Shown here piece by piece: positions 42,797-51,596 of a stretch of 64,000 nucleotides of DNA. A program made the position numbers and the translations under genes. Source of the DNA: Skeletonema tropicum (Eukaryota > Bacillariophyta > Thalassiosirophyceae > Thalassiosirales > Thalassiosiraceae); contig CM074128.1 of the NCBI GenBank assembly GCA_037178625.1, positions 2,666,001 to 2,730,000 on the forward strand, written 5' to 3'. Below the pieces are notes generated by a model. That model ran no database searches. It was not told where the DNA came from and was given only the letters and a program-made list of their open reading frames with translations. Every line of letters starts with the position of its first letter. Position 1 is the stretch's first letter.

Positions 42797-43892
42797 TTAC
42801 TCGTCCATCAATTCCTTCTTAACATTCTTTACCATCACCTTGACCATCCCTCGAACCTTATCTTCTGGCATTACCTCACTGTTCCTGATTGCATTCAATA
42901 TCATAATGGTAATCTCAGGATCAGGACTGTTCACCCATACCATCCCATTCACTCCGATGGCTATTTCGAAAGGTACCCCACTCTTATCTAATGCCGACAG
43001 CACCGCATTCTCTGGTAGCAGCAATTCACGAGCCAAACCAATAGAGACTCGAAAGGACGTTCCACCATTGAGAGGACCATAGGTACCTTCATTTGTCATC
43101 CAATCCTTCCCAGAAGCTCCTCCATCATCCTCTTCTTCATCATTGTAAACAGACTTTCCCTTTGAACTGCTCGAGTTGTTCCCACTTCCACCGCCTACTT
43201 TGCATGACAACTCTGGATCCATTCTCCCACCAGCAAAGCCTTTGATCACTCGACAGTAAACAAGACACCCAGGTTCGAGCTGTGGCCTATTGCGTTTCGT
43301 TGCTCCTTCAAAGCTAAGTACATGCAATAATGCCGAATGAGACCCAAAGATATTGATACGATAGTAATCAGCTGATGCTTTTTGATCTTCGACAATACCG
43401 ATAACTCGATCACCAACTCCCATGTTGGATGTAACTTTGGACATGTTGTTGGAATGATATTGGTGTAGCTGCTGGAGATTGTGATAAATGATACCTCCGA
43501 GGATTGCTGGCCACGAACCATGTGCGAGAGTTTTGACGGTACACCAATCTTCCAGCAACAGTAGCCTGGATGCGTATTGAAGAGTTGATCTTGTCGTTGT
43601 TCTTTTCGTTGGTAGGAAGTTGTATGCAAATGAGCCCCGTGCCTAGTTTGGGTGGGAGTCTTGTTTCATCTTCACCATTATGATTTGCATCACCCGCAGT
43701 ATTTGATCGAGATTTTTTGTGTTTCCGAGCATCTGATTGTTGACTATTACTAGGCGGAGGATGATGCAGAATGTAGCGTGTTAGATCATCACCAGGTATC
43801 ACAGCAAGCGGTGGAGCTTCAAATGTGGAGCCAGCTGATGGCGGTGGAGGCAAGTTTGATGGAGCAGGCGGTAGAGCGGTAGCCGCAGACAT
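42797..43892 (-). CDS. RRP40: RNA exosome cap subunit Rrp40 / EXOSC3, with one +1 frame break
   Basis: The conserved order is clear. In the first frame (43892 down to about 43443) a Pro-rich N-terminus is followed by LGTGLICIQLP, ATVAGRLVYRQ and SNPRRY. In the second frame (to 42797) come GVGDRVIGIVED, then SFEGATKRNRP, GCLVYCRVI, MDPELSCK, and a KH-type end VPFEIAIGVNGMVWV. These match Rrp40's N-terminal/S1/KH layout. The frames meet near 43443, where removing one T from CAACATGTCC makes the protein continuous. Rrp40 is one of three cap subunits of the nuclear and cytoplasmic exosome, guiding RNA into the 3'-5' exonuclease channel. Acidic/Ser insertions after the S1 domain are unusually long. 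It is divergently paired with USB1. Confidence 0.82.
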
Positions 43893-44257
43893 TATGTAAA
43901 TGTTTTTCAGGATACTGTTAGTTTGGTATGGTGCTGATGCTGGTGCTTTTGATGGCTGATATTACTTATGGCATGTAGAGAGACACGCTTGAGAGGTACA
44001 AGGTATCGTACTCAGGCAGGGTTGCTTGGCTTTCTTTGGCTTTCAACATCTTGGGGTTTGGCTTCAAAAAATTTTGATGGCATGGCGAGAAGCGTAGGAA
44101 TTAGTAATGTATGTGTTTGGCGCCACACTGCTCCAAGCAGTCGCCTCTTTGCTCGCAAGCAAAAAGCAAGGTCAAACTTCCCTTCGTGCTATCGCTTGTG
44201 CTTGTGCCAGGCTTGTGCTGTGTGATTGCACTCTGCTGACGGGATAGCTGAATTGCA
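43893..44257. promoter_or_regulatory. Divergent promoter region, Rrp40 / USB1
   Basis: About 365 bp between the divergent ATGs of two RNA-processing genes. A plus-strand frame from about 43967 (85 codons, no domain) is probably 5' UTR. Shared regulation is possible but only inferred from position. Confidence 0.4.
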
Positions 44258-45484
44258 ATGGATTTGCTCCTCGCTGCAGGCTATGATTCATCATCATCAT
44301 CATCTTCATCCGAGCCGCCGTCTAAAAAGAATGACTCTCTACGCGAAGGTAATGCGCAGAATGCCCTCCATGGACACACTACCAACAATTCTCCTCGTCT
44401 TGGGCATAATGACGACAGTTCGCCGAGTACGGCTGATGGAAATGCAGCAAAGAAGAGGGGCTCGCACCACTCACCGCGATCACCAGTAGCAGTAAAGAAG
44501 CGAAAGCTAGCACAATCAATAACAATTGCAAATTATGACACTGACTGTCAACAAAGTGATCAATCTTTTGAACGGAGCAATCCACATTGGGAAGGCCGCT
44601 GGGCTGGCCACATTTACATACCGTTTCCAAACCTAGATTCATGCGACAATGATGCTTCTACTCATGATGAATTCAATCATGAGACCGACACAAACATTCT
44701 TGCAGAAAGAGATAGTGACAGTGACAGCGACGAGAGTAATTCGAGCAGTATTGAAGAGGAGTATTTGCAATCTTCACGAAGTTTCCTTTCAGCAGCAAGA
44801 GCACTCATCCATTATTGGGCAGCCTTGCTTGATGAAGGGTGTATTGATTATGATGATACTGTAAGTAAGAGAGTAATTGTCCCACATGTATCAATGAGCC
44901 CGAAGAAGACAAAGACCAAATCCGTTCAAACAACAAACAATCAAGTTATCCAGAACAACAAAACATATTTGCATATATCACTATCTCGACCAATATATCT
45001 GCCTGCACCATCTGTTGATTCCTTTTTGGCAGATATTTCCTCAAGTTTGGCACCAGTGACGCGGAATGCACAACAAGGAAAGACAATACATTTGCGACCA
45101 CATAATGCGACCATATTTATTAACGACAATCATACTCGCTCTTTCTTGTCGATTCCTATGTCGGAGGAAAGTTCTCGTTGGGCAAAGCGATTACTTTTAC
45201 CTCCAATTGATGCAGCAATGTCACGTTTTGGACAGAAGAAGTACTACGATGAAGGCATAATGCATGTCAGCATTGCAAGTATCAAAGGGAACGTGATTCC
45301 GATAATACTGAAGAACCGAAGGAATGGATATGTACAGAGCACATCTGAAACCGAGAGTAAATTCAATAGCATATCACTGTTTCAAACACGAGGTTGTAAT
45401 CAATTAGAAGATGAAACACGCAACGATATGCCCGAATCAATACCGATTCGATTGGATCGTATTCAGTGCGATTTTGGAAAGTGA
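44258..45484 (+). CDS. USB1: U6 snRNA 3'-phosphodiesterase USB1-like
   Basis: A 408-residue protein. After a low-complexity N-terminus (1-105, Ser/Asn/Lys-rich), the conserved start WEGRWAGHIYIPF (111-123) follows. The two HxS motifs of the 2H phosphoesterase superfamily are H239-I-S241 (YLHISLSRP) and H336-V-S338 (MHVSIAS). In USB1 these trim the 3' oligo(U) tail of U6 snRNA and leave a 2',3'-cyclic or 3' phosphate. The ending IPIRLDRIQCDFGK matches the usual C-terminal strand. A Ser/Asp-rich segment (150-170) is an insertion. Nuclear location is inferred from the role and the basic VKKRK near 80. Confidence 0.82.
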   Translation: MDLLLAAGYDSSSSSSSSEPPSKKNDSLREGNAQNALHGHTTNNSPRLGHNDDSSPSTADGNAAKKRGSHHSPRSPVAVKKRKLAQSITIANYDTDCQQSDQSFERSNPHWEGRWAGHIYIPFPNLDSCDNDASTHDEFNHETDTNILAERDSDSDSDESNSSSIEEEYLQSSRSFLSAARALIHYWAALLDEGCIDYDDTVSKRVIVPHVSMSPKKTKTKSVQTTNNQVIQNNKTYLHISLSRPIYLPAPSVDSFLADISSSLAPVTRNAQQGKTIHLRPHNATIFINDNHTRSFLSIPMSEESSRWAKRLLLPPIDAAMSRFGQKKYYDEGIMHVSIASIKGNVIPIILKNRRNGYVQSTSETESKFNSISLFQTRGCNQLEDETRNDMPESIPIRLDRIQCDFGK

Positions 45485-45616
45485 AAAACGTGGTACTTCC
45501 GTTGTAGAATGTTCTTTTGAATTGACGGTGAACCGTTTCCTACATAGACACATTAATTACACATCTTAACCCTCACAAATACATAAAACACACATCAACA
45601 ACCCAGCTCTCAGCTC
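45485..45616. other. Short convergent spacer, USB1 / cyclin 2
   Basis: 132 bp between convergent genes; nothing else seen. Confidence 0.4.
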
Positions 45617-46929
45617 TCAGAACTCAGAAGGAAGTGCGGCGCTTGCGACCTTGAGATACTTGTCGCGAGAATACTTCCTCTTCACCGCCGTGAGACCAAA
45701 CCGCAACTTCTTGTTCTCCTCCATTACATCGCGTGCGATAGGAATAACATCCTCCTCACTGTACTCAGCGTACTTCACCAACGTTGGACTCCAATTATTA
45801 CGCCCAATCGAAATCCGTCCGATGAGGACTGCATGCCGCAGCCAATTGGCTGGAGGTATACTTGATGACCAACTCGTAGCTGTGCAAGCTCGTCTCGAGA
45901 ATGAATTGTGTCAAGAACACGAGCTTTTTGTCCGCATGAGCTGCATTTAAGAACCGCAAGAGGAAGTTATGTGAAGTGGGGAGGCTGATCTGGTAGTTCA
46001 ACGCCTTGAGAATGTTCGTTTCCATTGAAATGATCTGCGAACGAATACAGAAGAGAGAATGTTAGAAGGGGTCTCAACGATCGAGTCAAAGTAAATTCAT
46101 GTACATGTACTTACATCATCTTCAGTGTAAATACGGTCACAGACATAGACAAGATCACTGATTGGAACAGGGTATATCTGTTCATACTTGCTTGCAATGA
46201 GAAAGGCACTAGTCCCAATAAGCTGAAGATTCTTCTTCGATGCCTTGTTAGCATCGGCAGCGAGGAATCGATCAAGAATTTGCACGGTAAGGTACAAAAC
46301 TGTAGGCTCGCACTTCATCTTGTGATGGATGTCTACCAACCAATCAACGAGGATGGCTCTCATTCTAGAATTGATTTCCGGCTGGAGTGCATCATGATTA
46401 TCATCGTCAAACAGGTAGGGACTAGCGATGGCACGACTTTCCTGCTCACGGAAGTATTGAAACATATCCTGGACATAGTCAGTAACCATGAGGGGGTCGC
46501 CTTTGTCACGCGCATCGATATCTCGAGCTCTTGTTGACGCAGCATTATTAGTGTACTTTGAAGAAGGCAGTTTTGGTTCCGATGAGCTTGGATAGGCACG
46601 ATTGATAGAAGTCTTGACTCCCCCACCAGAACTTCCGTCCACAGTCTTGGGAAGCGAAGTTTTCTTCCTCGCTGCAACAGCGGCAGAGTACGCGGTGTGG
46701 ACAGTCCTCTTTTGCTTCTGCTTTCCCTTTCCAAGCCTGGAAGCTCCATCCTGCTTTACGCGATTGGAGACATCCTGTTCATGTGCATGACCAACAAACA
46801 TGTGTATGTGAGACGAATGAAGGGCGAAAAAGAAAGAAGGATACATGAGCGTCGACTTACCCGAAAAACGACGCGAGACTTGGTAAGGTTGTTGTTAGTG
46901 TTGACGGTGGCCGATCGTCCTGCATTCAT
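45617..46929 (-). CDS. Mitotic B-type cyclin (paralog 2), with one +1 frame break in exon 3
   Basis: complement(join(45617..46034,46115..46774,46861..46929)), about 381 residues with the frame corrected. The intron positions match paralog 1: exon 1 of 23 residues ends ...VFR, then DVSN, forming RVVFRDVSN, a destruction box with Phe for Leu. Intron 2 follows ...IYTEDD. N-terminal cyclin fold: DPLMVTDYVQDMF, MRAILVDWLVDIHH, ASKYEQIYPV. C-terminal fold: LNYQISLPTSHNFLLRF... to YTSSQLAAA. There the frame breaks: GCGGCATGCAGTC near 45833 has one base too many. In the next frame the sequence continues VLIGRISIGRNNWSPTLVKYAEYSEED... to TGA at 45617. Comparison with paralog 1 supports one extra T. 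CDK partner inferred from family. Confidence 0.8.
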
Positions 46930-47274
46930 GGTGGTAGAGGTGTATCTGTTGTGGTGTTGAGATCAATTCTGAAAAAGTGAGATGTGTGGAAGTCACTGTT
47001 GGCAGTACAAAAGTTACCTGAAATCTCAATCATGAGCTATCGTACGGGGCCAGGGATGTCGAGAGAGGTGTGGTTGTTGAAATTTTACTCGCGTAATTTC
47101 ACGAGACACCATCTTTTCTTTCTCGCTCACTTTTCGCCATTCACCATTCGTCATCACTCATCATCATCACCATCACGCCCACCTCACCACTCACCACTCA
47201 CCACCACACCATCAACCATGATGAATAGCTGTGAATAGCCGAGCTAGCTGTAGTCGACGCCAATCTTTTTCAAC
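46930..47274. promoter_or_regulatory. Divergent intergenic region, cyclin 2 / pseudouridine synthase 1
   Basis: About 345 bp with a CAC/TCA-rich low-complexity stretch near 47150-47215. It presumably holds both promoters. Confidence 0.35.
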
Positions 47275-48340
47275 ATGACGCCGTTGCTGTCCTTGGTCAT
47301 CGTTTTACTCTCTATGCCAACATTTGTTCGTTCTCTATTGCAATCTCCAGTTTTGTGTCCGAGATATCTCCGCCACGCCTCGCATTTGCGCGTCAGTACG
47401 AAAGAAATGTCGGAACAAGCCATCAGCTCTTCTCCCGCTGACAACCGTACGGTGACAATCCTTCAACGAGGTCCAAAACATATTGTCGCTTGGAAACCAC
47501 CAGCAGTCGTTTGTCATCATAGCGGATGGACGGGCTCTCGAGCAAAACTGAAACGAGGAGAGGAGCCCGAAATACCAATGTTGCAGCGTGTGAGAGACGC
47601 GCTGCATGATATTTATACGAGATCGGCAGGAGAAGAAGAGCAACGACTACCTGCAAGAAAGGTGAATCTCATTCATAGACTGGACAGGGGTGCGAGCGGT
47701 TGTTTGTTGCTGACATATGCAGACGATGCCGACGACGATAAAAGCGTGGACAGCAATAAAAGTTCAACCACTGCTACATTAATCGACGCACTGCAATCAC
47801 CAGATTCTATCAAAACGTATGTTGCACTAGTAAGGGGTGAAGGAATCCTCCGTGGTGAAGATTTTAAGGCAAAAAGGATGGTTCGAGGTCTCACGTCCAA
47901 TCAAAGATGAAAGCGGAGTCGAGAAAGATGCAACAACCTTGTTCAATTTCATCGCAGGACAGCCAGAGAGTAGTGATGATAATGGTGTCATCACTAGGCC
48001 AAGAATGAGCATTGTCTTGGCTCGCCCGATGCAAGGCAGGTGGCACCAAATTCGTCGCCACTTGAACGGTATTTCCCACCCAATTCTTGGAGATACAACA
48101 CACGGTCATAGTAAAACAAACAGAGCATGGAAAGAAACTAGAAATCTTCCTGGAGAGCGAATTTGTTTGCACCTCGCTAGAATGCAAATTCCTCCAAACG
48201 ATGAAATACCTGAGGGATTAGACGTGTCATGTCCGTTGATGGATGATATGCTAGAGATGCTACGAGTATATGCTCCTGATGTATTGGAGAACGCACTGCC
48301 CAAGCTGAAAGAAGAAGGCATTCCTTTTGGATGCAGATAG
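47275..48340 (+). CDS. RluA-type pseudouridine synthase 1, with one +1 frame break
   Basis: Frame 1 (47275 to about 47873) carries VAWKPPAVVCHHSGW, MLQRVRDAL and the catalytic NLIHRLDRGASG, whose Asp is the nucleophile of pseudouridine synthases. Frame 2 (to 48340) carries KGWFEVSRPIKD, then SIVLARPMQGRWHQIRRHLNG and ISHPILGD, the C-terminal RluA signatures. Deleting one A from the A5 run at 47871-47875 joins them as EDFKAKGWFEVS. The N-terminus (1-20) is hydrophobic and may be a signal or organelle presequence. The reaction is uridine to pseudouridine in rRNA or tRNA; the substrate RNA is unknown. A tandem paralog starts 71 bp after its stop. Confidence 0.8.
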
Positions 48341-48411
48341 AGAGTATGAGGTAGGACAATACACAATACCAGAAGAGCTGTTAGAAGTGCAATTGAAGAA
48401 CCAAATTCTAA

Positions 48412-49256
48412 ATGACGATGGCAAAGCAGAAATACTCCTACAGGGTAACAACTTTCGTAGTTGCTGACAAGCCTCCAACGGTCGTTGCTCATCATTCCAG
48501 TTGGACTTTTACTCGATCAGACCCGAGAAGGAGATGGAAGGAACCCACTCCTATGCTGCAACGAGTGAGAGATGCAACGGGAAAGAGGGTGAATTTGATT
48601 CATCGTTTAGATAGGGGCGCCTCTGGCGCTTTACTATTTGCATTTGCACAAGATATCAGCGATGACAGCGAGAAAACATCATGCAGCATCACAAAAGCAC
48701 TGATTGACTCTATGCAGAACAAGGACGCAACAAAGACATACCTCGCTCTATGCTGATGGCGACGGCATTTGGAACGACAGTCGATTATTTGAACAAGGGG
48801 TGGTTCACATTTGACAATCCAGTTCAAGATGAAAATGGAAAATACATCGAAGATTGCAGGACTGATTTTATGTTTATTGCCAGCAAAACAATGCCACTCG
48901 AAGAAGAAGACACCGATGAAGGTAGAAAGATTACGATTGTATTGGCAAGACCTCACACTGGCAGGTATCACCAGATCAGGCAACATTTATCATCTGGTAC
49001 ACTCGGACATGCAATTCTTGGCGACAGCTCTCATGGAAGGTCAAGAACTAACAGACGTTGGAAGAAAAAGTACAACCTGATGAAGGAAAGAGTCTGTCTC
49101 CATCTCATACGCTTACAGGTTCCAGCAACAGACTTCACAGATGATATTGATGTATCGTCTCCCCTCCCCCTAGATCTGAAAAAGATTTTGCGTAACTTTC
49201 CTGATCTCTTGGAGCAAGCAAGACCAATTCTTGCGAAGGAGGGAATCAATGTGTAA
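48412..49256 (+). CDS. RluA-type pseudouridine synthase 2, tandem paralog with two +1 frame breaks
   Basis: Same layout as the upstream copy: DKPPTVVAHHSSW, MLQRVRDA, NLIHRLDRGASG (catalytic Asp), then ATKTYLAL. One extra T at 48751 moves the frame into ADGDGIWNDSRLFEQ. One extra G in the G4 at 48797-48800 moves it again into GWFTFDNPVQDENG. ITIVLARPHTGRYHQIRQHL and GHAILGD then follow to the stop at 49256. It lacks the hydrophobic N-terminus of copy 1, so it may act elsewhere or be younger. With two breaks it may be a pseudogene; however, every motif is intact once the extra bases are removed, so consensus error is a competing view. Confidence 0.68.
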
Positions 49257-49290
49257 CATACTTAACTCATTAGCTTTTGATTTTAAAGCA

Positions 49291-51273
49291 TTAAGCGTAC
49301 TCTGAATATAGCGGTTCCTCAAATCGAATGCGCTTTTGCAAGACTGTGATCGAATTTTGATATCTTTTGTGAGGTTCTAGCAGAGAAACTTCAACGTATT
49401 CACCGCTTGGTATACCGGTATACTCTTCATCTGCTTGTTGTCGGATGCTTTCCAGCCATTCCCTTGTTCGCCTGTTGGTCAATGTTGAATGGCAACAGAG
49501 GAATCCTCCAGGTCGTATATACTTCCATACACTCGCAGCGTACTCCTTCATGCGAGATCCAACGCCAAAGTCGCACCACAAGAGATCTATCGATTCTGTG
49601 TCTGAAAAATGAGTATCCAGAGCATCAAAAGCATCACCCCGAAGGAATTCAAGGTAGGAATCCAGCCCGAGAGTACGAGCCACCCCAACTGCACCACTTG
49701 CAGTTTCTTTTTGGTGCTCACAGTTATCTATGCATAGTAATGAAGAGGCAGATTCAGTGTCCCATTCTTCAAGCTTGTGAGCAATACCAAAAGGATAATC
49801 CAATAATCTCAATCGACCATCCTTTTCTAGATCAATTATGCGCTTCATCTCATCCTCATTATCTTTTAAAGCTTGCAACAGAAATAACGTTGTGTAACCA
49901 GCACCAACTTCGACAACCCTCCTGGATTTTGTAAATCGTACCAGTGAATACAGCAAAGGTCCTGCATTCTCCACTCCCATATGCGGGTTATATAGAGGTT
50001 GGACGTGATGTAGGAATGAAGGCGAATACATTTGTGATTCGGGCAAGAATACCTCACGCACAGCATTGTCATGCTGAAATAATACTCTCTCTGCCTCTGG
50101 CATATTGTCGATGTTATCTTGTACTGTTGTTTCAAACAATACGTCCGTGCGAATGACATACTTCGCTCTATTGCCCGAAGTAACTTGTGAGCCTTCATGC
50201 AACGGCCAAATCTGTCTAGCCCGCTCGACTGCCTCTTCTGAGACAGCCTGAGGAAACACAAGAATGCTTCCAGCACGCGGTTGAACAGATGCAATGACGC
50301 TATCGTCGTAAGAAGTCTCTTCATTATTCCAGTTTGATGACCGCTCTCTCTCTGCAGCGGGAGAATAAAACTTGGTGTGGCCGCCAGAAAAATCGTCATT
50401 GAGGTAAATCAACACAGTTAGCCTTGATACAATCTCTGCCGATTGTGAATACTGATGAGTTGCATCCCAGTGCAGATATGGTCTTCCACTTGAATCGCCA
50501 TCATCGTCATCATCCAAAGACACACCTCCTGGCGGAAACCCAGCATCAATGTGAGGAGCAAATGTTTGACTACTACCAGGTGCATACCGATACACCCGAA
50601 ATCTGCGATTGATTCCTGCCAAGGAATAAGAGGACGTCGTTTCCTCATGAGTATTTCTATCCTGTAATTCTCTGTGTGCCTCAAATACCCCTTTTAAATC
50701 AACGTGTGGCCCAATCACACTCATTAATGCATCAGCAATTTGTTTTGCGATTACGATCTGCATCGCACCATGATTGTTTTTTCCAGCATTGTACTCTCCA
50801 AATCCTATTTCTTCACACAGATTCAGTATTGATTCACATACATCAGTAGACAATGCATTCTCTAGGATAAATGCATTCGAGTTTCGAAGTACTCCCTCAA
50901 GTCCCAGCCGTCTTGATTCTGTTGTTCCGTGTATTTTTATTTCATTCGCGGTTGCATCAGTCGCTGTTCCTGGTCTAACCGCATAAGTGGGCACACCAAG
51001 AGCAGTCAAGAATCCAGAGCTATCATCTTCATATGGTCCGCTATTGATTCGAATAACATCCCCACCAAGAGCAGGAGATGTGGCTATCACTTCGTGAGTT
51101 TGTTGTGACGATGTTGCGGTTGACGGCAACGCCGTTGCTGATCTAATACTTCTTGTGGACACCGTAGCTGATTTGAACGTTTGAGTGCTGGTGGTGAAAC
51201 CGTAGCACAGGCAGCAACTCTGCAAGTGAATGGCCGCTATTGCAGCGAATATAATATGCTTATGGAGGGACAT
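49291..51273 (-). CDS. Plastid-targeted fusion: 2OG-Fe(II) hydroxylase plus class I methyltransferase
   Basis: An uninterrupted 660-residue protein. Residues 1-25 form a signal peptide with Phe at the cleavage site (CYG/FTTST), then a Ser/Thr-rich transit region: plastid targeting. The oxygenase domain (about 130-380) is prolyl-4-hydroxylase-like, with H241-I-D243 (FAPHIDAGF), SRLTVLIYLND, GGHTKFY, and a distal His H359 (LHEGSQVTSG) followed by K371/R375 for 2-oxoglutarate. The C-terminal part (about 440-640) is a Rossmann methyltransferase with motif I VVEVGAGY (453-460), acidic residues after CIDNCEH, and DLLWCDFG. It could hydroxylate and then methylate one substrate; that coupling is inferred. 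The substrate is unknown. The gene ends 35 bp from the convergent pseudouridine synthase. Confidence 0.8.
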   Translation of the reverse strand: MSLHKHIIFAAIAAIHLQSCCLCYGFTTSTQTFKSATVSTRSIRSATALPSTATSSQQTHEVIATSPALGGDVIRINSGPYEDDSSGFLTALGVPTYAVRPGTATDATANEIKIHGTTESRRLGLEGVLRNSNAFILENALSTDVCESILNLCEEIGFGEYNAGKNNHGAMQIVIAKQIADALMSVIGPHVDLKGVFEAHRELQDRNTHEETTSSYSLAGINRRFRVYRYAPGSSQTFAPHIDAGFPPGGVSLDDDDDGDSSGRPYLHWDATHQYSQSAEIVSRLTVLIYLNDDFSGGHTKFYSPAAERERSSNWNNEETSYDDSVIASVQPRAGSILVFPQAVSEEAVERARQIWPLHEGSQVTSGNRAKYVIRTDVLFETTVQDNIDNMPEAERVLFQHDNAVREVFLPESQMYSPSFLHHVQPLYNPHMGVENAGPLLYSLVRFTKSRRVVEVGAGYTTLFLLQALKDNEDEMKRIIDLEKDGRLRLLDYPFGIAHKLEEWDTESASSLLCIDNCEHQKETASGAVGVARTLGLDSYLEFLRGDAFDALDTHFSDTESIDLLWCDFGVGSRMKEYAASVWKYIRPGGFLCCHSTLTNRRTREWLESIRQQADEEYTGIPSGEYVEVSLLEPHKRYQNSITVLQKRIRFEEPLYSEYA

Positions 51274-51596
51274 GATACCATAGCAAAGGCATAGGACATG
51301 CTTTGGTTTCGATATTTATGTCATCGTGCGTGTGAAAAACGAAAATCAGATGAGTGAGTGCCGTCTACGGAAGTCTCCCGTTTGGCCAGGTTGTTGAGCT
51401 CGAGAGAGAGAGGTCGGTGTAAGTATTCAGTATGTAGTTCTGAGTCGAGTATGACGGAGAGTAGGAGATGATGAGGATGGAAGCACCAATCTGATGCAAA
51501 GGAAGTTCGTAGGCTTTTCCCATCTTTTCAAAAAAACATTTTTCACGAACCACGTTCACTTCAAAATCACCGACTGAGACTGAACAACAGAGCAGC
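51274..51596. promoter_or_regulatory. Divergent promoter region, fusion enzyme / docking-complex gene
   Basis: About 320 bp between divergent ATGs. No specific element was identified. Confidence 0.35.

Noticed and set aside
43967..44225. Plus-strand frame between Rrp40 and USB1
   Set aside because: No domain; lies in the divergent promoter and is probably 5' UTR.
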